A stretch of DNA of 30,167 nt from Sabulitectum sp036743055. GTDB lineage: Bacteria; Fermentibacterota; Fermentibacteria; Fermentibacterales; JCC-6. Shown piece by piece: positions 1-6,505 of this stretch. Each line of letters starts with the position of its first letter. Position 1 is the stretch's first letter. The stretch spans positions 1-30,167 of the forward strand of contig DAINQE010000025.1 in assembly GCA_036743055.1 (NCBI GenBank). Reading direction: 5' to 3'. The position numbers and the translations under genes were made by a program. The notes below the pieces were generated by a model, which was given only the letters and a program-made list of their open reading frames with translations, was not told where the DNA came from and did no database searches.

Positions 1-515
1 CATCGGATTCATACACCATTCCCGCCGGTGGATGCTACGGAACCGAGATCGAGTTGCTGCTGGCTAACAAGAGTTCTTCCGGTCATCCCGATGAAAGATC
101 GATGATTTTCTGGGACCTTTCGGAGTACGCCGGGCGAACCGTCCTGTCTGCGGTGATCCGCATCGACGTTTTCTTCCAGTGCGGCTCGGGATCAGGGACC
201 GACACCGAGTTCTTCGCCGCAACGGGATACTGGGACGAGTCCTGGAGCGGGGCCCACGTTCCCATCGAAACATCCCCGTCGGGTGAGTACTTCTTCCTGG
301 GAAACGGATGGCACGAGATAGAAGCTTCATCCCTGGTTCAGAGATGGCTTTCCGAAGAGATCCCCAACTACGGCGTTGTCTTCAGGGTGAACGGTGTCTA
401 CCCCTACACGAAATGCCGTTCGAGGGAGACCACAAGCGGTCCTGAGCTTGTTCTGGAACTGGAGGATAACCATCTTGAGCCCTACACATGGGCCGGGATC
501 AAGAGCCTTCTGTAA
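1..515 (+). CDS. DNRLRE-type surface/secreted protein, 3' end (5' truncated by window)
   Basis: The frame is open from base 3, well before the first possible start (TTG at 54), so this is the C-terminal end of a longer protein cut by the window edge. The visible ~170 residues match the DNRLRE (CBM96-like) beta-sandwich pattern. There is an 'RSMIFWDLS' strand, a following strand with alternating hydrophobics, a 'YWDESWSG' segment, a 'W..I.ASSLVQRWLSE..NYGVVFR' core, and a closing 'S.ETTSGPELVLELE' strand. Such domains are exported and found in large surface or carbohydrate-binding proteins. The domain ends about ten residues before the TAA stop, so no sorting tail follows it. Domain assignment comes from pattern memory; what the missing upstream part does is unknown. 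Confidence 0.7.
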   Translation, partial: SDSYTIPAGGCYGTEIELLLANKSSSGHPDERSMIFWDLSEYAGRTVLSAVIRIDVFFQCGSGSGTDTEFFAATGYWDESWSGAHVPIETSPSGEYFFLGNGWHEIEASSLVQRWLSEEIPNYGVVFRVNGVYPYTKCRSRETTSGPELVLELEDNHLEPYTWAGIKSLL

Positions 516-532
516 GAACCATTCTCGAAAAG

Positions 533-555
533 GCCGGGGACGGTTCCTCCCCGGC
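533..555 (+). terminator. GC-rich hairpin downstream of the DNRLRE gene
   Basis: An 8-bp perfect stem (533-540 with 548-555, 7-nt loop) lies 18 nt after the stop codon. No T-run follows it, so it is at best a weak intrinsic terminator or an mRNA 3'-end stabiliser. Confidence 0.35.
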
Positions 556-618
556 TACTGGCAGCCGCAGGGCAGCTGGGATATGTTCCATCCAGGAGTC
601 ATACCTTAGGGAGGATAC

Positions 619-1740
619 ATGGTCTTAGCCTTACTCCTTGCTTTCTCGCAGTTCATCCCGGTGGAGGATCCCTGGGTGCACAGGTTCGCCGAAGTGGAGG
701 AGCTCTCAGACGGAACCATCGCTTTGGTGAACGGCTCTGTTATGGAAGACCTCTGCGTGTTCCTCTTCGATCAGCAGGGGGAAATGATCGCCTCCAGGGA
801 GGACCTTTCTGTTCCAGGCCGAGCCCTTGAGAGCGGCGGCTGGATAGTACCCGCGTCCGACGGCGGTTTCTTCATGGTCTCCTTCAGTGAGCCCCGGGCA
901 ACCGGGATCGATTCTGACATAGCAGTATTCAGGCTGAACGGAGACTATTCCACCAGGTGGGTCGATGTGATCGGCGAGGGAACGGATGATGTATTCACCT
1001 GCTTCGGCGCATCCGGTTCTCCGGGGGGCCGTCTTGCGGTCCTTGGGGGTGAGGGTTACGCCGGGCTGAACTCCTTCCTGCGGGTGTACGAAGACGATGG
1101 TTCAGTGGCATGGGAGCACTCATGGAACGAGGATGACGGATACCTTCCGGTAGCAGTAGGCCAGGTGATCGGGGGCAATCTGGTGCTTCACTCCCATGTT
1201 TTCTCAGATCGATCATTCCTTCAGATGTATGACACCTCAGGAGCCATGGAGTGGGAAACGGCCCTGCCGCTGAATGTGATCCACGGTCCTGCGGCATTTT
1301 GCGACACGGAGATGGGCTACGGCGTTTTTTTCGGAACCGGCGATGTCAATTCCAGAAGCGGTGTGACCCTTCTCGTGAGACCCGATGGCCAGGTACTTGA
1401 ACGACTGTCCATGGCCCATATGACGGACTTGAGCGGAGCGGCGCTGGATGGGAACCTTCAGGTAGCCCTGGCCGGGTCCATAGCGGCAGGAGACTATTAT
1501 CGGGGGATATTCCAGTCACGGGACTTTCAGGGAGGAACCCCGTGGTTCAGAACGATCCGGGGGGAAGGAGAATCGGGATTCAGTGCCCTTTGTCCACTTG
1601 AGTCCGGTGGTTTCCTCCTGGCCGGGTACTTCATCCCCGAGGATCCCGGAGCTACCGCCGGCGGCCTGTTGATCAGGACACTGTCCGACGGCTCGGTTGA
1701 GGGAACGCCGGAGCCTGGAGTGATACCGCTTCCTGAATGA
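619..1740 (+). CDS. Secreted beta-propeller-like protein of unknown function
   Basis: 373 residues. The ATG at 619 has GGGAGG 5 nt upstream. The N-terminus has a short hydrophobic stretch (MVLALLLAFSQFIPV) that could be a minimal signal peptide. The rest has repeated short strands of the kind '..DGTIALVNGS', 'PASDGGFFMVSFS', 'PGGRLAVLGGEG', 'ESGGFLLAGYF'. These recur roughly every 45-60 residues and resemble the GG-F-L-A-G blades of PQQ/WD40-like or 'delta-60' propeller proteins. No catalytic motif is visible. It stands alone between the preceding hairpin and the Roadblock gene, which follows after 33 nt and could be cotranscribed. I do not recognise a specific family; export and a propeller fold are inference. 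Confidence 0.75.
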   Translation: MVLALLLAFSQFIPVEDPWVHRFAEVEELSDGTIALVNGSVMEDLCVFLFDQQGEMIASREDLSVPGRALESGGWIVPASDGGFFMVSFSEPRATGIDSDIAVFRLNGDYSTRWVDVIGEGTDDVFTCFGASGSPGGRLAVLGGEGYAGLNSFLRVYEDDGSVAWEHSWNEDDGYLPVAVGQVIGGNLVLHSHVFSDRSFLQMYDTSGAMEWETALPLNVIHGPAAFCDTEMGYGVFFGTGDVNSRSGVTLLVRPDGQVLERLSMAHMTDLSGAALDGNLQVALAGSIAAGDYYRGIFQSRDFQGGTPWFRTIRGEGESGFSALCPLESGGFLLAGYFIPEDPGATAGGLLIRTLSDGSVEGTPEPGVIPLPE

Positions 1741-1773
1741 AGCAGCGAAGGCACTAAGGAAAAGGAGGGGGCA

Positions 1774-2175
1774 ATGAGACTGTTCGAGAGAAGGCGGGAC
1801 AGAACTGAGATACCCATAGACGCCGTGAAGAAGCAGCTGGAAAAGATAGCCAGGGAAGGGGGCTTCAAGGCGGCCCTGCTTGCCACCAGAGAGGGCTTCG
1901 ATGTGGTGGAAACCGAATCGGGGATCGATTCCTCCATCCTGGCCGCACTGGCTGGGCTCCTCTTCGAGATGAGCACCGAGATAAGGGACTTCTCAGGGGC
2001 CAGGCACCTGGATCACCTCACCATGAGCGGCCCAAGGGGGGACGCGGTGATCTGCAGGTTCTTCGACCTCATGGACCAGCCGGTGGCACTTATCATCATA
2101 ACTGAGATGCAGTCCCGTTACAGGGAGCTTACGGACAGAGCGGTGGACGGCATTAAGAGAATACTGGAGAAGTAG
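1774..2175 (+). CDS. Roadblock/LC7 domain protein
   Basis: 133 residues. The ATG at 1774 follows AAAAGGAGGGGGC, a very strong ribosome binding site. After a basic N-terminus (RLFERRRDR), residues ~15-130 form one Roadblock/LC7 domain: an amphipathic helix, the 'GGFKAALLATREGFDVVETESG' beta-hairpin, 'SSILAALAGLLFEMS', then 'DAVICRFFDLMDQPVALIIITE'. Bacterial members such as MglB are small dimers that often act as activators or scaffolds of Ras-like MglA GTPases. No GTPase gene is adjacent, so the partner must be elsewhere or the role differs. The next gene (YaiI-like) starts 5 nt after the stop and its ribosome binding site lies inside this gene, suggesting translational coupling. Confidence 0.85.
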   Translation: MRLFERRRDRTEIPIDAVKKQLEKIAREGGFKAALLATREGFDVVETESGIDSSILAALAGLLFEMSTEIRDFSGARHLDHLTMSGPRGDAVICRFFDLMDQPVALIIITEMQSRYRELTDRAVDGIKRILEK

Positions 2176-2180
2176 CGGAA

Positions 2181-2645
2181 CTGAAGACCACCATTTATGT
2201 AGACGCCGATGCATGCCCGGTCAAGCGTGAGATCTACAGGGTAGCCTCCAGATACTCTCTGCCTGTGGTCCTGGTGTCCAATTCATGGATGAGGATCCCC
2301 GATTCCAGCCGGATCACCCTTGTGGTGGTGGATACCGGGGAGAATGTAGCCGACGACTGGATAGCTGACAATTCAGGTGAGGGCGACATCGTCATAACAG
2401 GTGACATTCCACTTGCAGACAGATGCCTCAAGGCTGGAGCGCTGGTTCTGGGTCATACCGGCAGGCCCTTCGACGAAAGGAACATAGGTTCTGCGCTTTC
2501 AATGCGGAACCTGCTCCACGATCTGAGGGAACAGGGGATGATAACCGGCGGACCTGCTCCCTTCGCCAAAACGGACAGGTCGAGGTTCCTTCAGGAGCTT
2601 GACAAGATGGTTGTTCAGCTTAAGAAAAGCTCGGGCAGCACCTAG
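2181..2645 (+). CDS. YaiI/YqxD (DUF188, UPF0178) family protein, probable CTG start
   Basis: About 154 residues, the usual length of the UPF0178 family. It keeps the family hallmarks: N-terminal 'YVDADACPVK', central 'GDIVITGDIPLADRCL', and C-terminal 'GPAPFAKTDRSRFLQELDK'. The fold is PIN/NYN-like with clustered aspartates, so a nuclease-like role is often suspected, but the biochemical function of the family is not settled. The start is odd. The in-frame stop at 2154-2156 and absence of ATG/GTG/TTG before 2265 leave CTG at 2181, 11 nt after GGAG at 2166-2169. The GTG at 2265 would remove the DADACP motif. It runs on from the Roadblock gene and shares its last bases (CTAG) with the convergent pilin gene. 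Confidence 0.85.
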   Translation: MKTTIYVDADACPVKREIYRVASRYSLPVVLVSNSWMRIPDSSRITLVVVDTGENVADDWIADNSGEGDIVITGDIPLADRCLKAGALVLGHTGRPFDERNIGSALSMRNLLHDLREQGMITGGPAPFAKTDRSRFLQELDKMVVQLKKSSGST

Positions 2646-3223
2646 CTGTTAGGGTTTCCGCCGCCCTGGCCGCCTCCCTGGCCACCGCCCTGGCCACCGC
2701 CCTGACCGCCACCCTGACCGCCACCCTGACCGCCGCCCTGGCCGCCGCCCTGGCCACCGCCAGCTGATGCAGGTGATGTGGCAAGGATAGCTGAAAGCCT
2801 GCTGCTGCCCAGACCGCCGGATGCAGGCTGAAGGAAACCCGGTGCGATCTCATTGATGGTGTTGAGGATCTCCTGATCGGTGGAGTTAACGCTTACCGAC
2901 ACCCCGCCGCCTTCTTCGGATAGGTCGTTCTCGAACGAGAAAAGCACCTGGGAATCCTGGTACTTGGCGAAATCGAAACCCTCTCCCAGATAAGGCTCCA
3001 GTTCCTGGGGAACCACCCCTTCAGGTGCTCCTGAAGGGAAGGAGCCATTATCTGCTGCGAAGAGCTCTGCAGCGCTTACGATGACCCTGGCGTCTGACAC
3101 GATGGACGCGGCCCTTGCTCTGAGGGTCACATCGGTGTACTTGGGGATTGCGATCGCGGCAAGAATGCCGATGATGAGCACCACGATCATCAGCTCTATC
3201 AGCGTGAATGCCCTCTTATTCAT
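2642..3223 (-). CDS. Type IV pilin-like (prepilin) protein with Gly-Gln repeat tail
   Basis: 193 residues with a textbook class III prepilin leader. MNKRA is followed by F-T-L-I-E-L, with Glu at +5 of the mature protein, then a ~20-residue hydrophobic helix. PilD-type cleavage before Phe6 is expected, with assembly into a type IV pilus or type II secretion pseudopilus in the inner membrane and periplasm. The globular part (residues ~30-150) lacks a cysteine pair. Residues 155-189 are eight GGGQ units plus GGG, ending NPNS, a tail not expected for major pilins. The ATG has GGAGG at 5-nt spacing. The gene overlaps the upstream companion gene by 8 nt. No other pilus assembly gene is present in the window. 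Which machine it serves is unknown. Confidence 0.85.
   Translation of the reverse strand: MNKRAFTLIELMIVVLIIGILAAIAIPKYTDVTLRARAASIVSDARVIVSAAELFAADNGSFPSGAPEGVVPQELEPYLGEGFDFAKYQDSQVLFSFENDLSEEGGGVSVSVNSTDQEILNTINEIAPGFLQPASGGLGSSRLSAILATSPASAGGGQGGGQGGGQGGGQGGGQGGGQGGGQGGGQGGGNPNS
2657..2761 (-). repeat. 12-bp tandem repeat encoding (GGGQ)8-GGG in the pilin tail
   Basis: Eight imperfect 12-bp units, each coding Gly-Gly-Gly-Gln, differ mainly at third codon positions. The amino-acid pattern is therefore kept while the DNA diverges. The Gln codon is CAG in every unit. Confidence 0.9.
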
Positions 3224-3626
3224 GGGAACCTCCGCTGGTCAGGATGCCGGGAGCTGACCTGTAGACGATGCCGGATTCCACATATGTGAAAGAGCCGTCT
3301 TCATTGATCAGCAGCGACAAGTCTTCGCTGCTTTCTATCCTCTCCATGAGACCGGGGGGAAAAGCACCTTCTGTGGATACATAGTCCTCCACCGTCATTA
3401 TCGCTTGTGTGATCGACGCAGAGTCCGGGGGAAGATACTCATAGGAAGGTTCCACGGGCCCTCCGCCAAGCAGCAGGATCCTTCCTGCCACCAGGATGAA
3501 AACAAGAGCCAGTACGACCATGGAGTATGTTTTGAAAGGTCTGGCTCTTCTCTCAGGCCTCTTTTCAGGGGGAATCGGGAGGGACCGTTCGGCTCTTTCG
3601 ATATCGGTCTGCTGAATGTGATCCAT
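3216..3626 (-). CDS. Single-pass membrane protein paired with the pilin-like gene
   Basis: 136 residues from the ATG at 3626, chosen because GGAGG precedes it by 8 nt; the longer frame back to 3749 would intrude on the neighbouring gene. Layout: a proline/arginine-rich cytoplasmic N-terminus (to ~residue 32), one transmembrane helix (~34-53, YSMVVLALVFILVAGRILLL), then a ~80-residue extracytoplasmic domain. The segment around residues 75-105 ('AIMTVEDYVSTEGAFPPGLM') resembles the post-helix part of pilin-like proteins with an 'FPP' motif, but there is no prepilin leader. Its stop overlaps the pilin start by 8 nt, so the two are translationally coupled and probably act together as a minor pilin-like or assembly partner. 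Family not recognised. Confidence 0.7.
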   Translation of the reverse strand: MDHIQQTDIERAERSLPIPPEKRPERRARPFKTYSMVVLALVFILVAGRILLLGGGPVEPSYEYLPPDSASITQAIMTVEDYVSTEGAFPPGLMERIESSEDLSLLINEDGSFTYVESGIVYRSAPGILTSGGSHE

Positions 3627-3702
3627 TATCCGCCTCCAGGGAAGGAGAGAACACTGAAACAAATGCCATGATATAGCTAAGATGCCCTCAGGAAGTAAGG
3701 GT

Positions 3703-4773
3703 TCAGTCAGGGTCCACAGGGAGGTGAACGGCGAAGCTGCACCGTTCATCGCCGCTGAGGAGCGACTCCACTATCTCCACCCGTACGGGGAGACCTGTTG
3801 CCCCCTCCCACTGCTGCCGGTACCAGCCTGCGCCGCAGTAGCAGTAGGCCCGGGGCATTCCCTCCGCAAGCTTCTTCCGTATGATGGGGCAGAAACAGGC
3901 GGCCTCGGCCCTTGCCTCAGGGGTGGCGGCGTTTTCTGCGGCTGAGGGGTCCCTGGGCCCCTTGGCGGTGAGGATCACATTCCCCTGCCTTACCGGCACC
4001 TCGCCCCAGCCGGGATCGCTTCCCATGAACTCAATGACCCTGTCCACCGCCTGAAGCACCGTATCGCCGGTTTCCCTCGCCTTATTGAACACATCCCGAA
4101 GCTTGGCTATCTGCTTCTCGGGGAAAACATGGGCGCACTTCGAGACGCAGTCGTACACCGTTTCGTCACCTGCGGCCTCGGTGAGTTCCTCCATTGCCTT
4201 CTTCACCGTCTGGAACCTGGTCTCGATGTCGGTGAAGGGGCTGATGCTGTTCCAGTCCAGGGTTATCCTGCTGGCTTCTTCCTCCCCCAGGGATTCCCTG
4301 AGGTTGTTCCTGAACAGGTTCTCCCATGGATGAAGCACCAGCCTGGCTTCCACAAGGCATTCCCCATGGGCGCTGCTTTCATGGATTATCTCTATGCCGT
4401 ACTCATCGGAGATGAGACCCCGCTGGTAGGCGTGGCCGAAAAGGCACTCGTATGCGCCGTCGAGCTCTTCCGGGGGACAGCCGCTCTCCACCGACAGACA
4501 CTGCACAGCGGGTAATGTTCTGGTGGAGATACGGCCATCGAAGAAGGGGGTGGAGACGGGAAAGCCAAGCTCCACCAGTGAGCCTTCGGTAACGCTGCTT
4601 ACATAGTGTCGCACCAGCATGGGAGGCCCGGTGATGATATCCCCGGGAACGGACGCCATGATCCCGGGGAGCCTGTGAAGGCCCTCCCTGTAGGACTTCA
4701 TAGCGAACATTTCACAGGCGAACATGGTTTCCTCCATGTTCACTAGCCTTACGCCGGAAGCGGTGTTCATCAT
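3703..4773 (-). CDS. GyrI-like effector-binding domain fused to a Cys-rich DUF6144-like domain
   Basis: 356 residues. Residues ~30-150 follow the GyrI/SRPBCC small-molecule-binding pattern: 'ITGPPMLVRHY', 'VELGFPV', 'STRTLPAVQCLSVESG', 'LDGAYECLFGHAYQRGL', 'YGIEIIHES'. This domain is usually the sensor half of AraC- or MerR-type regulators, but no DNA-binding domain is attached here. Residues ~200-350 carry paired cysteines: C209/C213, C293/C295, C311/C313 and C345. Their contexts 'CFCPII', 'YCYCGAGWYRQQWEG' and 'VEIVESLLSGDERCSF' recall DUF6144 and related V4R-like proteins. The cysteines could bind a metal, but this is unproven. The start is the first of two adjacent ATGs with AAGGGG upstream. 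It lies 13 nt downstream of the DUF6150-like gene, so it is probably in the same transcript. Confidence 0.7.
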   Translation of the reverse strand: MMNTASGVRLVNMEETMFACEMFAMKSYREGLHRLPGIMASVPGDIITGPPMLVRHYVSSVTEGSLVELGFPVSTPFFDGRISTRTLPAVQCLSVESGCPPEELDGAYECLFGHAYQRGLISDEYGIEIIHESSAHGECLVEARLVLHPWENLFRNNLRESLGEEEASRITLDWNSISPFTDIETRFQTVKKAMEELTEAAGDETVYDCVSKCAHVFPEKQIAKLRDVFNKARETGDTVLQAVDRVIEFMGSDPGWGEVPVRQGNVILTAKGPRDPSAAENAATPEARAEAACFCPIIRKKLAEGMPRAYCYCGAGWYRQQWEGATGLPVRVEIVESLLSGDERCSFAVHLPVDPD

Positions 4774-4786
4774 GGGCCCCTTCTTG

Positions 4787-5062
4787 TCAGATCAGATCGT
4801 CCTTGCTGGAATCGATCCATCCCGCGTCGGACTGTATCTCCGTGAGGAAGATCACCAGGTCAGCGTTCCATCTCGAATCGGTGAAGTAGACCACCTTCTC
4901 AGCTTCGCTCCTTATGTCGGTATAGAACCAGTTCTTCTGGTCCGATGCCTCCCAGGAGCTCTCGGTTTCGTAGACCACCAGGTGCGCGTCGGACCGGATG
5001 TCGGTAACGAATACCTTCAGGTCGGCTTCCGATTCGATGTCGGTCTTGTAGAATCTGGGCAT
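4787..5062 (-). CDS. DUF6150-like small repeat protein
   Basis: 91 residues, start ATG at 5062 with GAGGAGG 4-6 nt upstream; that site lies in the last codons of the upstream gene, only 1 nt away, so translation is probably coupled. The protein is built of short beta units that alternate 'aDLkVFVTDIRSDAHLVVYET' with 'AEKVVYFTDSRWNADLVIFLT', as in DUF6150. It has no signal peptide or membrane segment, so it is probably cytoplasmic. Function of the family is unknown. The repeat of V-x-F/Y-T/E-(D/E) strands suggests a small barrel or beta-sandwich. Confidence 0.75.
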   Translation of the reverse strand: MPRFYKTDIESEADLKVFVTDIRSDAHLVVYETESSWEASDQKNWFYTDIRSEAEKVVYFTDSRWNADLVIFLTEIQSDAGWIDSSKDDLI

Positions 5063-5063
5063 C

Positions 5064-5459
5064 CTACTCCTCCTCTTCATGGTTCGGGGGAAGAAGACTA
5101 TAGGGCAGGGCAACGGGTATGTTCTCGGTCTGGGAAGCGTTCCTGCCGAAATCCAGTTCAGTCACTGCTGCCTCCACCGGCTCCAGGAGGCTTTCAAGAC
5201 CAGGGTCGCAGGTTATCTCCACATCGGTTACGGTGCCCACCGGTATAATGGAGAAGGAGACAAATATCTCCCCGGAGGATTCGGGATGGCTCCTGAGAAG
5301 CTCTTCGTAGGCTTCGGTCACAGCCTGCGTAACAGGGGCAAGCCCTTCCCTGACCTCTTCCATGTCCCTGGGGGGTTCCAGCGGAGCGCAGTCGGTAGCG
5401 CCGTTGCCCTGGGCGAATGCGGCTGCGGCTGCCACCGCGCATAAGATCATCCATTTCAT
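5064..5459 (-). CDS. Secreted AgmX/PglI (TonB-like) C-terminal domain protein
   Basis: 131 residues from the ATG at 5459, which has AGGGAG 9 nt upstream; the ATG at 5468 is too close to the same site. MKWMILCAVAAAAAFAQG is a clear Sec signal peptide. The mature part contains 'VTQAVTEAYEELLRSHPESSGEIFVSFSIIPVGTVTDVEI...LEPVEAAVTELDFG'. This is the AgmX/PglI C-terminal pattern, a TonB-C-like fold seen in periplasmic proteins of myxobacteria and relatives. It lacks the long TonB linker and membrane anchor, so it is a free periplasmic or secreted domain. It is the first gene of a probable operon with the DUF6150-like and GyrI-fusion genes. The C-terminus ends in an acidic EEEE tail. Confidence 0.75.
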   Translation of the reverse strand: MKWMILCAVAAAAAFAQGNGATDCAPLEPPRDMEEVREGLAPVTQAVTEAYEELLRSHPESSGEIFVSFSIIPVGTVTDVEITCDPGLESLLEPVEAAVTELDFGRNASQTENIPVALPYSLLPPNHEEEE

Positions 5460-5511
5460 AACAGGCATCTCCCTCTTATAAATGCTCTGTACATGGAAGC
5501 CGCACCGGCAC

Positions 5512-5539
5512 ATCATACCGGAAACGAACTTCCCGACAA
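5512..5539 (-). promoter_or_regulatory. Candidate sigma-70 promoter for the AgmX/PglI operon
   Basis: On the minus strand, TTGTCG (5534-5539), a 16-nt spacer and TATGAT (5512-5517), about 50 nt upstream of the chosen start at 5459. Confidence 0.5.
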
Positions 5540-5589
5540 TGAAGATATAGTATTTTTTCCAAAGGTTTGTTTCATTGAAGGAGAATGAT

Positions 5590-6414
5590 CTGAAAGAGAT
5601 TCCGCCTCTGCTGTTATTGTGCGTTACGGCTGTTGCCTTTGTGATCACCGGATGCGGCGGAGATACCCGTGATGAGGAGCCCAGCTCTTCTCAGGAGACA
5701 GTTCTCAGGGCGGTCGATTCGGTGGGGATCGAGCTGGGCGATCCCCGGCTGATGTTCGGGAACCCCGTTCCATGCATGGATGCCACGGGTAACCTCCTCG
5801 TGCTGGACACCGTGAAACGCACCGTGGGGAAGTTCTCCGGCGGAGAGGATCCTCTTGAAACGGTTTCCGTGGAGGGCACCGGCCCGGGGGAGTTCATGCA
5901 TCCCCAGGGTATAGCCCCCCTTCCGGGAGGGGGTTTCATGCTCTGGAGTCAGGCCGACAGGAAGCTGGCCCTCTACACCGATGAGATGGAGCTTTCCAGG
6001 GAGATGCTNNNNNNNNNNNNNNNNNNNNNNNNNNNNNNNNNNNNNNNNNNNNNNNNNNNNNNNNNNNNNNNNNNNNNNNNNNNNNNNNNNNNNNNNNNNN
6101 NNNNNNNNCGCCACGCACTGGGCACCGCCGCCGGGGTGGAGTTCCACCCGCGGATGTACCGTGATGCCATAAGGGGTGTTTATGCCGACGGGGAGGAGAG
6201 GCTCTGGATACTTTCCGGCAGTGGTCTTTCCCCGGAGTTCCTGGTGATCTCACCCCAGGGGGAATCCCTGTTCACCTGCCTGGTGGAGCTGCCCGGATGG
6301 CAGGACTGCGACGAGTGGAGGTTCTCCATAGGCTCTGGAGGCATAACGGCGGTACCCTCGAATCCTGAGCTCTTCCCGCTGGTCTACATCATGGAACCTG
6401 TTCCCTCCAGGTAG
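5590..6414 (+). CDS. Six-bladed propeller-like lipoprotein, interrupted by scaffold gap
   Basis: The protein begins with a lipoprotein signal (PPLLLLCVTAVAFVITGC, lipobox I-T-G-C). It continues with strands typical of the 6-bladed beta-propeller (BF3164/NHL-like) lipoproteins: 'CMDATGNLLVLDTVKRTVGKF', 'EGTGPGEFMHPQGIAPLPGGGFMLWSQADRKLALY'. The 'G.GPGEF..P' motif is characteristic. Bases 6009-6108 are 100 Ns; their number is conventional, so the true length is unknown and frame continuity across them is not evidence. The sequence after the gap (RHALGTAAGVEFHP...) is plausible C-terminal propeller. Start: CTG 5590 sits 6 nt after AAGGAG and gives a clean signal peptide. TTG 5575 is the alternative but adds an acidic N-region and has only AAAGG in front. 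A related lipoprotein is at 28654. Confidence 0.7.
   Translation: MKEIPPLLLLCVTAVAFVITGCGGDTRDEEPSSSQETVLRAVDSVGIELGDPRLMFGNPVPCMDATGNLLVLDTVKRTVGKFSGGEDPLETVSVEGTGPGEFMHPQGIAPLPGGGFMLWSQADRKLALYTDEMELSREMXXXXXXXXXXXXXXXXXXXXXXXXXXXXXXXXXXRHALGTAAGVEFHPRMYRDAIRGVYADGEERLWILSGSGLSPEFLVISPQGESLFTCLVELPGWQDCDEWRFSIGSGGITAVPSNPELFPLVYIMEPVPSR
6009..6108. other. Assembly gap of 100 Ns
   Basis: Exactly 100 consecutive Ns inside the propeller lipoprotein gene, the usual placeholder for a gap of unknown size. Confidence 0.98.
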
Positions 6415-6505
6415 CGAAGCGATACCTGCCTGCCATTGTTGCGGGGGCCGGGTTTTCTTATTCTCTGCCCCTGATGCACAATACACCCTTGAATGCGAGG
6501 TTGAA

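Noticed and set aside
2657..2761. CRISPR-like or minisatellite array
   Set aside because: The 12-bp units have no spacers and encode an in-frame Gly-Gln repeat at the end of a pilin gene.
4724..5248. Plus-strand ORFs opposite the AgmX/DUF6150 operon
   Set aside because: Shadows of three minus-strand genes that have strong ribosome binding sites and recognisable domains.
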